64,000 bases of DNA from Bacillota bacterium. GTDB taxonomy: Bacteria; Planctomycetota; UBA8108; UBA1146. Positions 1-9,319 of the stretch are shown one piece after another. The notes beneath the pieces are model-generated. The model was not told the origin of the DNA. It saw only the letters and a list, made by a program, of their open reading frames with translations, and made no database searches. The stretch covers positions 1 through 64,000 of the forward strand of contig QNYK01000064.1 of NCBI GenBank assembly GCA_003973385.1, read 5' to 3'. The position numbers and the translations under genes were made by a program. The stretch's first letter is position 1. Each line of letters opens with the position of its first letter.

Positions 1-524
1 TCGACCGCAGGCCGGCACAGGATCAACTTGCGTACCTCTCCCGCCTTCAATGCCTCGACCGCAGCTCGCACGGCGAGATAGGTCTTGCCGGTTCCCGCAG
101 GACCCAGTGATACGACGATCTCGTTCTGAGCCATCGCTTCCAGGTATCGTACCTGCCCATCGGTTCGGGCAATCCGGGTCAAGTCTCTCCAGCCCTGACC
201 GTCCTCTTCCGAGAACAATTCCGCGGACCGATTTGTTTCTACAACCTTCTCATCAACCCCCGAATCTCCTCGGTGATGACGGATGGCTGCGTCCAGTTCT
301 TGTTCCGGCGTGGATGCTCCTGGATTGTGATGAGCTGCCTGCATCCGTTCGACCGCATCCTTTGCAGCGGTCACCCCCAGTTCAGATCCCTGCAGATCGA
401 GTGATTGGCCTCGCGCCGACGCCACGATATCGAAGCCTTCTCGAATCTGTCTGAGATACATATCCCGGACGCCGAGCACAGCCTGGGCTTCATCGTCATC
501 CTCGAACTCGAGTGTTACCTCCAC
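1..524 (-). CDS. PhoH-family ATPase, 3' part missing (left edge)
   Basis: Partial gene: the first 174 residues are present and the rest lies beyond base 1. A Walker A motif GPAGTGKTYLAV sits at about residues 141-152 and is followed by LILCRPAV, the start of the conserved PhoH segment. The N-terminal 130 residues carry the usual KH-like lead-in. I chose the GTG at 524 because it keeps the frame and has an AGGAG-type ribosome site just upstream; the ATG at 530 is out of frame and stops quickly. It starts 17 bases after the cdsA stop and is the last visible gene of the serS-purA-uppS-cdsA run. PhoH proteins are cytoplasmic ATPases linked to RNA metabolism; the exact role is not established from sequence. 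Confidence 0.9.
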   Translation of the reverse strand, partial: MEVTLEFEDDDEAQAVLGVRDMYLRQIREGFDIVASARGQSLDLQGSELGVTAAKDAVERMQAAHHNPGASTPEQELDAAIRHHRGDSGVDEKVVETNRSAELFSEEDGQGWRDLTRIARTDGQVRYLEAMAQNEIVVSLGPAGTGKTYLAVRAAVEALKAGEVRKLILCRPAV

Positions 525-541
525 GGCTCATCCTCTCCTGA

Positions 542-1426
542 TCATGCAGCCAGGATCACGCGCCACCACAACACGAGGGGCATCACCAGCACCAGACTAT
601 CGAGCATGTCGAGGGCTCCTCCCAGTCCCGGAATCGAAGCACCCGAGTCCTTGCGGCCCGCACATCTCTTCATCGCTGACTCCTGAAGATCAGAGATCTG
701 CCCCACCACCGCAACCAGCACTCCAAGCACCAGGGCCATGCCCGGCGAAAAGGTCGGATCGGCCAGTTGCACCGCGTAAAGATAACCGATGACAGCCGAG
801 GTCAGGACCCCGGCGACCAGCCCCTCGATGGTCTTTCTGGGGCTGACAGGATGCAGCGGTCGCTTTCCGAATCTTCGCCCGATGAAGTAGGCGCCGGTGT
901 CACATCCCTTGACCATCAAGACGGTACACAGCACCAGATGCACCCCGACTGGATCTGCCTCGGCCAGCACCACGGTGCAAACCATCGGAATCGACAACCA
1001 GAGCACCGTCAGCGGCGGGTGTACTCTGGCCCACAGAGGGCTCTTCTGGCCGCTGCTGAGCGCCGTCGAAACCAGCGCCCCGAGCATCAACACGGCTCCG
1101 AACAAGGTCGTTGCAGGATTCGCCATCTCGCCAGGCCATGCGAGGGATGAATTAAATCCCACATGGCCCACGCTGGTGGTCAAAAACACCCCGTAGATGG
1201 TCACGACGTAGAAGGCGATGATCCAGGGCAGCCGCCTTTCCCTGCGGAACCCCTGTGGGTGATCCAGCATCGAGAGCGCCTCGTACGTGGCTCCGGTACC
1301 GAACACGAGGCACAGGATCCACAGACCGTAACCATCACTCCAGCCGAGCAAATCTGCACCCAGCAGTGCCACGGCACCGAGCAGAATGGGAATGCCCCAC
1401 AGCAACCTGCTGGCGAGCCCGATCAC
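542..1426 (-). CDS. cdsA: Phosphatidate cytidylyltransferase
   Basis: Makes CDP-diacylglycerol from phosphatidic acid and CTP at the inner membrane, the branch point of phospholipid synthesis. The 294-residue protein is strongly hydrophobic with about seven or eight membrane segments. The C-terminal family signature is recognisable as SAMKRCAGRKDSGASIPG followed by GGALDMLDS; the usual HGGxLDRxDS reads GLGGALDMLDS here, so the His is replaced. The middle segment SPRKTIEGLVAG is also typical. Its ATG overlaps the uppS stop (ATGA), so it is probably translationally coupled, as is common for uppS-cdsA pairs. dxr and rseP, frequent neighbours elsewhere, are absent. Confidence 0.93.
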   Translation of the reverse strand: MIGLASRLLWGIPILLGAVALLGADLLGWSDGYGLWILCLVFGTGATYEALSMLDHPQGFRRERRLPWIIAFYVVTIYGVFLTTSVGHVGFNSSLAWPGEMANPATTLFGAVLMLGALVSTALSSGQKSPLWARVHPPLTVLWLSIPMVCTVVLAEADPVGVHLVLCTVLMVKGCDTGAYFIGRRFGKRPLHPVSPRKTIEGLVAGVLTSAVIGYLYAVQLADPTFSPGMALVLGVLVAVVGQISDLQESAMKRCAGRKDSGASIPGLGGALDMLDSLVLVMPLVLWWRVILAA

Positions 1427-2193
1427 ACCTCACCTCCCTGGGATCTGGAGGGAACCGAACCGAAACGGCGAGATCTGCGAGAGTACTCCTCGAGAGCCAG
1501 GTCGAGATGCTGGGCATCGAAATCGGGCCACAGAACATCAGTGAAGTACAACTCGGCATAGGAGGCCTGCCACAGCAAGAAGTTGGAGAGACGCTTCTCG
1601 CCCCCGGTGCGGATCAGAAGGTCGAGATCGGTCATCCCTGGTTCATAGAGGTGTTCGCTGACCTGCCTCTCCCTGTGTTTGAGGGAGAGATCGACATCGG
1701 AGCGGGCAGCAGCGGCGAGGGCATCGGCGATCTCGGCTCTGCCCCCGTAATTCACGGCGAGCCTGAACACGATACCCTGATGATGGGCCGTTTCACGCGT
1801 CGCACCTTCGAGTGCCGCCACCACCTCTGGCGGCAATCCGTCCTGGCGACCGATGGAGCGAAAACAGACCTGATGTCGATCCATCTCCTCTCGCTCCTGT
1901 TCGAGGTGTTGAACCAGCAAGTCGAGCAGAAACTGGACCTCTTGATCGGGTCTGTGACGCAGGTTTTCGGTCGAGAGTGCGAAGCATGTGACCTCCGAGA
2001 TGCCACGTTCCTTCGCCAGCCTGATCATCCGTCGCAGCGACCGGGCACCTTCGGAATGTCCGTGAGTTCGGGGAAGTTGACGCTGCTGGGCCCAGCGGCC
2101 ATTTCCGTCCATGATGAACCCCAGATGGCGAGGACCCACCTCGTCTCCCTCTTCCGTTCGCATCGATAGCCGCGAATCCCCGGTCGAACTCAA
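1423..2193 (-). CDS. uppS: Isoprenyl transferase (undecaprenyl diphosphate synthase)
   Basis: Cis-prenyltransferase that extends farnesyl diphosphate to the C55 lipid carrier used for peptidoglycan and surface polysaccharides. The 256-residue length is normal. The catalytic loop HLGFIMDGNGRWAQQR carries the metal-binding Asp, and the C-terminal substrate region LLIRTGGEKRLSNFLLWQ followed by YAELYFTDVLWPDF is canonical. The start overlaps the purA stop by ATGA; an internal ATG ten codons later is an alternative because the first 20 residues are not conserved. It lies between purA and cdsA in one leftward transcription unit. Confidence 0.95.
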   Translation of the reverse strand: MSSTGDSRLSMRTEEGDEVGPRHLGFIMDGNGRWAQQRQLPRTHGHSEGARSLRRMIRLAKERGISEVTCFALSTENLRHRPDQEVQFLLDLLVQHLEQEREEMDRHQVCFRSIGRQDGLPPEVVAALEGATRETAHHQGIVFRLAVNYGGRAEIADALAAAARSDVDLSLKHRERQVSEHLYEPGMTDLDLLIRTGGEKRLSNFLLWQASYAELYFTDVLWPDFDAQHLDLALEEYSRRSRRFGSVPSRSQGGEV

Positions 2194-3464
2194 GCGAGTT
2201 CCCCCTCCGCCCTGAATGGCTCAAAGACACAGACCTCATCGCGGCGGCGACCGGTCGACAGGATCGAGACGGGAATCCCGGTCGCCTGCATCAGACGATC
2301 GATGAAGGGTCGCATCGAGACTTCATCGACCTGAGACCAGCCAGGCCACTGTTCGATCACGGGCTCGAGACCCTCCAGATCCGTCAGCGAATCGGGAAAC
2401 TGACCCAGTTCTTCTCCATCGAGACGATACGCCGTGACGACAGGAATCGTCTCCCAGCCGTCGAGTACATCGGCCTTGGTGAGCGCGAAGGAGTCGAGAT
2501 CATTGAGTTCCACGGCAAAGCGAAGCGCCGGGATGTCGAGCCAGCCTACTCTCCTCGGGCGTCCTGTCGTGGTCCCGAACTCTCCCCCTGCCTCACGCAG
2601 TGCCTCGGCTTCTTCACCGTGAATCTCGGAGGGGAAGGGCCCTTCCCCAACTCGAGTGCAGTACGCCTTGGTGACTCCGACCACATGATCGATCTTGCGA
2701 GGAGAGAATCCTGTTCCCGGTCCGAGACCGAGGAAGGAGGGACTCGAGGAGGTGACAAAGGGATAGGTTCCAAAATCGATGTCGAGCATGCAGCCCTGGG
2801 CTCCCTCGAAGAGCAACTTCTTACCCTGCTGATGCAACTTGTGTAGCAACTGGCGCGTGTCGGTCACCTGCGATTCGAGACGCTCCTTCAATCGGTTGCA
2901 GATCTGGATCGCCTCATCGATTCCTTCACCGGGGATGCCGAGTCGTTGCGTAAGTTCTCGCAGTTTTCCGGGGAGGACACCTTCGATGAATCCGGGAGTC
3001 ATGATGTCCCCCATACGAATCCCGTCACGACCGAACTTGTCCTGATATGCAGGGCCGATGCCTCGGAGCGTGGTTCCGATCGGATGAGCTGCACTCTGTT
3101 CACGTAGTTTCTCGACGGCTGCGTGATGTGGGAGCACGATGTGCGCTCTATCGGAGATCCGGATCCGCGAAACCGCTTCCTCTGGCAGTAACTCGACTTC
3201 ATCGAGCAACTTGGCCGGTTCGAGTACCATCCCGTTGCCGAGAACCGCCAGGATCCCGTCGTGCAAGACACCCATCGGGAGATGGTGGAGGACATGGCGC
3301 ACCTCCCCGATATACACGGTGTGGCCAGCGTTGGCCCCGCCCTGGTAGCGAACGACCGCATCTGCATCACTCGCCAACACGTCTACTATCTTACCCTTGC
3401 CCTCGTCACCCCAGTTCAATCCGACCACGCAGATATGCTGCATCTGCTTCTCCAGTTCCCTCAT
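2190..3464 (-). CDS. purA: Adenylosuccinate synthetase
   Basis: Catalyses the GTP-dependent condensation of IMP and aspartate, the first committed step to AMP. The 424 residues cover the full family: the phosphate loop GLNWGDEGKGKIVD, NAGHTVY, GTTLRGIGPAYQDKFGRDG, the FEGAQG...DIDFGTYPFVTSSSP region and the late TTGRPRRVGWLD. The ATG at 3464 overlaps the serS stop by ATGA. A second ATG at 3443 sits six bases after a GGAG site and directly precedes the conserved QHICVVGLNWG, so it may be the true start. Cytoplasmic. Confidence 0.96.
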   Translation of the reverse strand: MRELEKQMQHICVVGLNWGDEGKGKIVDVLASDADAVVRYQGGANAGHTVYIGEVRHVLHHLPMGVLHDGILAVLGNGMVLEPAKLLDEVELLPEEAVSRIRISDRAHIVLPHHAAVEKLREQSAAHPIGTTLRGIGPAYQDKFGRDGIRMGDIMTPGFIEGVLPGKLRELTQRLGIPGEGIDEAIQICNRLKERLESQVTDTRQLLHKLHQQGKKLLFEGAQGCMLDIDFGTYPFVTSSSPSFLGLGPGTGFSPRKIDHVVGVTKAYCTRVGEGPFPSEIHGEEAEALREAGGEFGTTTGRPRRVGWLDIPALRFAVELNDLDSFALTKADVLDGWETIPVVTAYRLDGEELGQFPDSLTDLEGLEPVIEQWPGWSQVDEVSMRPFIDRLMQATGIPVSILSTGRRRDEVCVFEPFRAEGELA

Positions 3465-4747
3465 TTTGAGCCAACTTCTTTCATCGGAGTCATCTCGGTC
3501 AGTCCACCCATGTATGGCACGAGAACATCTGGGATCTTCACGGATCCATCGGCACGCTGGTTATTCTCGAGTATCGCGATCAGCACCCGTGGAGTGGCGA
3601 TGGCAGTGTTGTTGAGCGTGTGGCAGAACTGGACCTTGCCATCATCTCCTCGATATCGCAGGTCCATCCTACGCGCCTGGTAACTGTGGAAACGCGAAGC
3701 AGAGTGTGTCTCGCCCCAGCCACGCGACGGCATCCACGCCTCGATATCGAACTTTCTCACCTGTCCAACACCCAGATCGCCAGTGCAGACATCGACCACC
3801 CTGTAGGGGATCTCCATCGCCTGGAGAATCTCCTCGGCATTATTCCTGATGAAATCATGATGCTGGATCGATTCCTCGACATCATTCTTGCAGATGATCA
3901 CCTGCTCGACCTTGTTGAACTGGTGAATTCTGTACAGCCCGCGAGTCTCTCGCCCTGCAGCACCCGCCTCTCGGCGGTAGCAGGTCGACCAACCGGCATA
4001 ACGGATCGGCAATTGAGACTCCTCAAGTACTTCACCGCTGTGGAAAGCAGTGACCGGGACCTCGCTGGTTCCTGTCAGAAAAAGGTTGTCGCGCGGAATC
4101 TCGTAGGTTTGTTCCTCGCCCCCAGGAAAATATGCAGTGCCATAGAGAGGCTCGTACTTGACCATCGTCGGTACGATCATCGGCGTGAATCCACGCTCAA
4201 CGACATGATCGAGAGCAAAGCGAAGCACTGCAATCTCGAGCAGCGCACCGGCTCCCTTGAGGATGTAGGTCTGTGAACCTGCGAGTTTTGATGCTCTCGT
4301 GAAGTCAACGATGTCGAGATCCTGGCCCAGTTCGACATGGTCCTTTGGTTCGAAATCGAATTCAGTCGGGGTCCCGACCACCTTCAACTCGACATTGTCG
4401 CCGTCATCCTTGCCGACGGGTACTTCAGGATCTGCAGGCATGGGAACTCTCGACTGGATGTCCTGGAGTTCATCCTGTACCGCCCGCAGTTGATCTCCAA
4501 GAGCCTTGATCTTCTCCGAAACCTCGCCCATGCGTCCGATCGCCTGCTGTTTCGAATCCCCCTCGAGGGAAGCGATTTCCTTGCCAGCATTTTTCTGGTC
4601 ATGGCGCAGTTGTTCCTGCTCGGTGAGCAGTTGCTTGCGTTTGTCATCGAGGTGGACCAGTCGGTCGAGGTTGACCTCGACGTGCTTATCGAGGGCTCCC
4701 TGGCGAACCAGTTCCAGTTCGGACCGGATGTATTTGATGTCGAGCAT
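3461..4747 (-). CDS. serS: Seryl-tRNA synthetase
   Basis: Class II aminoacyl-tRNA synthetase charging tRNA-Ser (and tRNA-Sec where selenocysteine is used, relevant to the candidate selenoprotein at 40352). The 428 residues comprise an N-terminal antiparallel coiled-coil arm (about 30-100), motif 2 (CYRREAGAAGRETRGLYRIH) and motif 3 (MDLRYRGDDGKVQFCHTLNN...). The ATG at 4747 has a GGAGG site seven bases upstream. It heads the tightly coupled serS-purA-uppS-cdsA-phoH run; about 100 bases separate it from the preceding gene. Confidence 0.96.
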   Translation of the reverse strand: MLDIKYIRSELELVRQGALDKHVEVNLDRLVHLDDKRKQLLTEQEQLRHDQKNAGKEIASLEGDSKQQAIGRMGEVSEKIKALGDQLRAVQDELQDIQSRVPMPADPEVPVGKDDGDNVELKVVGTPTEFDFEPKDHVELGQDLDIVDFTRASKLAGSQTYILKGAGALLEIAVLRFALDHVVERGFTPMIVPTMVKYEPLYGTAYFPGGEEQTYEIPRDNLFLTGTSEVPVTAFHSGEVLEESQLPIRYAGWSTCYRREAGAAGRETRGLYRIHQFNKVEQVIICKNDVEESIQHHDFIRNNAEEILQAMEIPYRVVDVCTGDLGVGQVRKFDIEAWMPSRGWGETHSASRFHSYQARRMDLRYRGDDGKVQFCHTLNNTAIATPRVLIAILENNQRADGSVKIPDVLVPYMGGLTEMTPMKEVGSK

Positions 4748-4846
4748 CGGACCGCCTCCGGAGATGTGCTCGATACCCGCCCCCGGATTCGAGACTCCCG
4801 CCGGGCGAGGATAGACCCGTATCCCTCTCGCTTCAATCGAGGCAGG

Positions 4847-6565
4847 TCAGGGAGTATCAGATAGTCGCGTCGCCACCTTGACGATTTCGAGCTGCACCTG
4901 GCACCAGTGGGCGATCTCGATCGCCGCCTCCTGCTGGAGGTCCTGGTCGTGCTCATCGGCCCCGATCAGGGCAGGAAGTAGCAATTCACGCGCTCCGGGC
5001 AGGTCCCCTGCCAGTGCCAGATCCCGGGCCCTCTGAAGGGCGGTGGTGAGTCTCTGTCGGGCGATCTGCTGCGCCAGAATCTCAAGTTTCCCCTCCAGCG
5101 TCGCCAGCACTTCATTTCTGGCCTCCTCGAGATGGGACCGAGTCACCGGCAACCCCTCTCGATGCAGATCGGAGGGAGCCACCGCCAGCTGGACCTCGAT
5201 GCACTGCTCGATGCCCCTTCCCATCTCATCGATCACCACGACGGGCAGGGTGCCGTGGATCACCCAGCTTTCACTGTTTCGCGACGGCAGTTGTTGACTC
5301 CAGACGGTTCGCCAGCGTCTGGCAGGACTCACAGCGAGCCGACGCGACAGGCGCAACGCTTCCGCCAGACGAAAGGACCGGCGTGCTGAGAGCAGTAGAG
5401 CGTCGACCGGAGTCGCCGGAATCCAGCGGTGGGTCAGATCGACGATCTCACCGATCAACTGGTTCCAGCGCTTCACATCGGCGAAGTGAGCGGGAGATCG
5501 GCTCCAGACACGACCGTTTTCACCCATCTTCGGCCTCGCACTGAGGGTCCGTTTCGAGTTCTCCGCGGTGACGGTCGCCACTCCGGGTCTGAGGATGAGT
5601 TGGCGCCCAACCTCGATCGGTCCGCGAAGAGCGCCACGGATCACGATCGGCCGAAGAGGGATCTCGATGCTGGACCTCAACCGCACGAGGCGATCGCCGA
5701 TCGGCTCGCCCGCATCGAGCAAGATGGCCATCTTCAGCAGTGCTCCGCAGGGCTGCCCCGTCGTGAGCAGAAATTCTGCGTCGTCTCGAAGTTGTTGTCG
5801 CGCCCACTGGCCAGCAGCCCTGGAAGCAGGATCTTCTGCATCGATGTCACCGAGCCATCGTGTCGCTGTCAGCACCGAGCAGGGGTCATTTCGCTGTTTA
5901 CCCTCACGGATGTCTGCAGCGATCTGCTCGATGACTCCCTGACGCATTGCGGTGACATATCGATCGAGCATTGCATCATCTGGCAAACGCTGCAGCAACG
6001 GGTCGAGTATCTTGATCGCCTCGACCTCATTGCCCTCCAGATAATGCTGCTGGGCGCTGCGGAGCACCTGATCGCATGATTTTCGCAATTCGATCCTGCG
6101 CCTCCAGTGACTCAGAACCCGTTCGTGATGGCGCGGAGTTTCGATCCCGGCCGCGATGCAGACGATGGGGATCCGCTGCAATCTGGCAAATAGTTCCAGC
6201 ATCTCCATCGATCCATGTGGTCTTTCTGCGCAGGCGAGTCGGTCGCGAAGATGGCGCCACGCTCGATCCCGAACCTGAGCGATCACCTGCTGATCACGAC
6301 GCTCGGGATGCAGCGGTGTGACAAATCTGCGCAGATGATCTTTCAGCACCAGCATCTCGAGCAGGGCATCTTCCCATCGAGACTGCTCGAGAGCGATGCT
6401 GGCCGCTTCGATGCTCTGGAGGTCGATGGCGGCCAGTTGGGAGAGCGGTGAGTCGGCGTGACTGGTGAAGCCTGGCCGTTGCATCACCACGAGCCCTGAG
6501 CAGAGCAGAGCCATGGCGATGGCGGTCGAATGGAAACTCAGGAATCGCACGACTGTGTTCCCCAT
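4847..6565 (-). CDS. Exported or membrane-anchored helical-repeat protein, function unknown
   Basis: I do not recognise a family. From the ATG at 6565 (MGNTVVRFL...) the protein is 572 residues with one hydrophobic N-terminal segment (about residues 12-28), suggesting a signal peptide or anchor. The remainder is mostly Arg-rich amphipathic helix, with stretches such as IALEQSRWEDALLEML and YLEGNEVEAIKILDPLLQRL that look like TPR-type repeats. The open frame extends upstream to 6643, but those residues are not signal-like, so the internal ATG is preferred. It lies between ribD and serS, same strand. Confidence 0.6.
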   Translation of the reverse strand: MGNTVVRFLSFHSTAIAMALLCSGLVVMQRPGFTSHADSPLSQLAAIDLQSIEAASIALEQSRWEDALLEMLVLKDHLRRFVTPLHPERRDQQVIAQVRDRAWRHLRDRLACAERPHGSMEMLELFARLQRIPIVCIAAGIETPRHHERVLSHWRRRIELRKSCDQVLRSAQQHYLEGNEVEAIKILDPLLQRLPDDAMLDRYVTAMRQGVIEQIAADIREGKQRNDPCSVLTATRWLGDIDAEDPASRAAGQWARQQLRDDAEFLLTTGQPCGALLKMAILLDAGEPIGDRLVRLRSSIEIPLRPIVIRGALRGPIEVGRQLILRPGVATVTAENSKRTLSARPKMGENGRVWSRSPAHFADVKRWNQLIGEIVDLTHRWIPATPVDALLLSARRSFRLAEALRLSRRLAVSPARRWRTVWSQQLPSRNSESWVIHGTLPVVVIDEMGRGIEQCIEVQLAVAPSDLHREGLPVTRSHLEEARNEVLATLEGKLEILAQQIARQRLTTALQRARDLALAGDLPGARELLLPALIGADEHDQDLQQEAAIEIAHWCQVQLEIVKVATRLSDTP

Positions 6566-6673
6566 CTGGAGAGGCAGCCGGGGCGTCCGGGAACCCCGAT
6601 AATCCCTGGATCCGGACTCACCGGGTCCAGGTAAGCCTATCATCCAGAAGGGGATATGGTCCTGGAGAGGCGT

Positions 6674-7804
6674 CTAGAGCGAGACCTCGCCGAGCCCCTC
6701 GGCGGTGATCGCAGCCTCCAGAACCCGATCATCGCCCGATTCGCGCCACTGCGGTTGCTGCAACTCGATCGCCTGTTGCATCTTCGAGATGCCATCCCCG
6801 CCGGTCGGCCCCGGGGCTTCCCGTCCCCCGACCAGTTTCGGGGCGATGAGGATCTGGACCCGATCGAGCATCCCGGCGTCGAAGAAGCGACCGTGGGTCT
6901 CACTGCCCCCCTCGACCAGCAGATGCTGGATGCCGCGCCCGGCGAGATCCTCCAGCAACAGCTTCAGGGGCATCCTGTTCTCATCCAGCGGTAGTCCTGT
7001 CAGTTGCGCTCCGGCAGATCGCAGTGCTGACGCTGGCTCGCCTTCCAGTTGCTGCTGCTGACAATAGATCAGCGCCCCCCCGGGCTGCTTCAGCAGCGAA
7101 GCCTGCAGCGGTGTACGACAGTTGGGATCGATGACGACACGCACCGGATCGGACTGGTCATCGACGCGACAGGTCAGTTGCGGATCATCGGAGATCACCG
7201 TCTCGACTCCGACCAGAATCGCATCGATCTGCCCTCTCTCCTCTCGCGTGGCTGCTCTCGTGAGAGCACTGGTGATCCAGCGAGAATCTCCTCCGACGCA
7301 GGCGATCTTTCCGTCCGCAGTCATCGCCCACTTCGAGGTGACGAGGGGTCTGCCATTGCGAATCCTGCACAGATAGGGAGCGGCCAGATAACGCCCCTCC
7401 TTCGCCATGAAATCTCTGACCACGTCGATCCCCGCTGCGTCGAGTTTCTGGTAGCCAACTCCCGATGTGACCGGGTTTGGATCGTCGACCGCCACGATCA
7501 CGCGTCCGATCCCTGCTGCAATGATGGAATCGACACAGGGTGGTGTCTTGCCCTGATGTCCACAGGGTTCGAGGGTGACATAGAGATCCGCTCCGGCGCT
7601 ATCGATCCCGGCCCGACGGGCCATCTCCAGACAGATGACCTCGGCGTGAGCCTCACCGTAGGCCTGGTGCCAACCCTCTGCGGATCCATCCGCGCAGACC
7701 AGCACCGCACCGACAGGGGGATTGGGAGCGACCCTACCGAGTCCTCGCCTCGCCACTTCCAGGGCTCGCTGCATCGGTCGGGGATCGGGAGCGGCTCTGG
7801 CCAT
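6674..7804 (-). CDS. ribD: Bifunctional riboflavin deaminase/reductase
   Basis: Second and third steps of riboflavin synthesis: deamination then side-chain reduction of the pyrimidine intermediate. From the ATG at 7804 the protein is 376 residues. The N-terminal deaminase carries the zinc motif HAEVICLEMA and PCGHQGKTPPC; the C-terminal reductase carries KWAMTADGKIA, DDPQLTCR and LLVEGGSETHGRFF. The ATG shares one base with the miaB stop (TGATG), indicating coupling; the open frame continues upstream only as miaB antiframe. No other rib genes are in the window. Confidence 0.94.
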   Translation of the reverse strand: MARAAPDPRPMQRALEVARRGLGRVAPNPPVGAVLVCADGSAEGWHQAYGEAHAEVICLEMARRAGIDSAGADLYVTLEPCGHQGKTPPCVDSIIAAGIGRVIVAVDDPNPVTSGVGYQKLDAAGIDVVRDFMAKEGRYLAAPYLCRIRNGRPLVTSKWAMTADGKIACVGGDSRWITSALTRAATREERGQIDAILVGVETVISDDPQLTCRVDDQSDPVRVVIDPNCRTPLQASLLKQPGGALIYCQQQQLEGEPASALRSAGAQLTGLPLDENRMPLKLLLEDLAGRGIQHLLVEGGSETHGRFFDAGMLDRVQILIAPKLVGGREAPGPTGGDGISKMQQAIELQQPQWRESGDDRVLEAAITAEGLGEVSL

Positions 7805-9195
7805 CACTTCGAAATCTGTAGCGTCGGCCGCTGCGTGGGTCCGGTGACTCTCTGGCCGTACAAGGTTGCCGAGGAAGTGCGGTCCACCTCGATAACGACG
7901 AATGACCCTGCCTCCTCGTCGTCTTGCACCGGCCAGATGACGATGCGGTGGTCCCCCGCCCGACCCGCCCAACGACTCTCATCGAGGCGAGACGGACCCT
8001 CTGCAAGTACCTCTACCCTTCTGCCGATGAAACGCTGGTTGCGGCTCTCTGCCTCTGCTGAGACCGCCGCCAGCAACTGGTGATTACGCTGCTTCTTTAC
8101 ATCGAGCGGGATGTCATCTGACATCCTGGCATCGCTGACGGTCCCTGGCCGAGGAGAATATTGAAAAACATAGCTATGATCGAATCCGACCTCGCTGACG
8201 AGCGAAAGACTCCGGTCAAACTCCTCCTGAGTCTCGCCGGGGAACCCGACGATGAAATCGGTCGCGAGAGTGATATCGGGAATCTTCTCCCTCAAACGAT
8301 CGATGACATGAAGGTAAAAGGAGCGGTCATAGGTTCGCTTCATCCTTGCCAGCATCGAGTCGCTGCCCGATTGAACGGGCAGGTGCAGGTAATCCATCAC
8401 CTTGGTGCATTCAGCCATCGCCTGGATCAACTTTGGCCTCAGGAATCTTGGATGCGAGGTGATGAAATGACACCGCTCGATGCCATCGATCTCCTCGACA
8501 CCACGTAACAGGGTATCTAGCCCCACTCCCTGCCCGAGTCTCTTGCCGTAGGAGTTGACCGTCTGGCCCAGGAATGTGATCTCCTTGACCCCGGTATCGG
8601 CGAGACGCCGGACTTCATCGAGGATCTCATCGGGGGGCCTGGAGACTTCCTTGCCTCGGGTGGTGGGAACGATGCAGTAGGTGCAAACCATGTCACAACC
8701 TCGCATCACCGAAACAAACGCGTGCCACCGATTGGGTCCCAGATTTCTCTGGCGCACAAATTCAAGAGGCGAATCCATATCCGTCGCCAGCAAGGTGCTG
8801 CTCTCTCCCCTCGCCTCCTCGATCAACTCAGGCAGTCGATCAAACTCCCGGGTGCCGACGATGAGGTCGATCCAGGGGACTCTTTGAGACAACTGTTCCT
8901 GCTTGTGCTGAGCCACACATCCTGTCAGACCGATGATCAGTTCCGGCTCCTGCTGCTTTCTCTTCTTGAAACTTGTCATACGCATGACGGCACGCTCTTC
9001 GGCGTGTTCCCGAACAGAGCAGGTGTTGTAAAGGATCACTCCGGCGTCATCCGGATCATGGACCAGGAAGTAGCCCTTTCGCTTGAGTCCCTCGAGCATC
9101 AACTCGGCATCGAGTTTGTTCATCTGGCAGCCGAACACCTCGAAGTAGACACGATGCGACCTGGGTACATCGGCGGCGATGGGAGCGGTCTGCAT
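7804..9195 (-). CDS. miaB: tRNA-2-methylthio-N6-dimethylallyladenosine synthase
   Basis: Radical-SAM methylthiotransferase that modifies A37 of tRNAs reading UNN codons. Three N-terminal cluster cysteines are seen (VFGCQMNK, TCSVRE, GCVAQ), followed by the radical SAM CxxxCxxC (GCDMVCTYCIVP) and a C-terminal TRAM domain (FIGRRVEVLAEG...). I set the start at the ATG at 9195, shortly before the conserved YFEVFGCQMN. A TTG six codons upstream follows a GGAGG only four bases away and is an alternative start. It runs directly into ribD by a one-base stop/start overlap. Confidence 0.95.
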   Translation of the reverse strand: MQTAPIAADVPRSHRVYFEVFGCQMNKLDAELMLEGLKRKGYFLVHDPDDAGVILYNTCSVREHAEERAVMRMTSFKKRKQQEPELIIGLTGCVAQHKQEQLSQRVPWIDLIVGTREFDRLPELIEEARGESSTLLATDMDSPLEFVRQRNLGPNRWHAFVSVMRGCDMVCTYCIVPTTRGKEVSRPPDEILDEVRRLADTGVKEITFLGQTVNSYGKRLGQGVGLDTLLRGVEEIDGIERCHFITSHPRFLRPKLIQAMAECTKVMDYLHLPVQSGSDSMLARMKRTYDRSFYLHVIDRLREKIPDITLATDFIVGFPGETQEEFDRSLSLVSEVGFDHSYVFQYSPRPGTVSDARMSDDIPLDVKKQRNHQLLAAVSAEAESRNQRFIGRRVEVLAEGPSRLDESRWAGRAGDHRIVIWPVQDDEEAGSFVVIEVDRTSSATLYGQRVTGPTQRPTLQISK

Positions 9196-9319
9196 CGGAT
9201 AGGTCAGTTTCAATGATCCTCCATGGCTAGAAGCGATGTTCTGTCCGACCCGGATGGTAGGAACAGCGATCGCACGGGTCAACAGGACCGGTGGCACTGG
9301 AGGCTACTTCGGGGGGGGG

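Noticed and set aside
1255..2169. 304-codon open frame on the + strand
   Set aside because: Antisense to uppS and cdsA, both clearly real.
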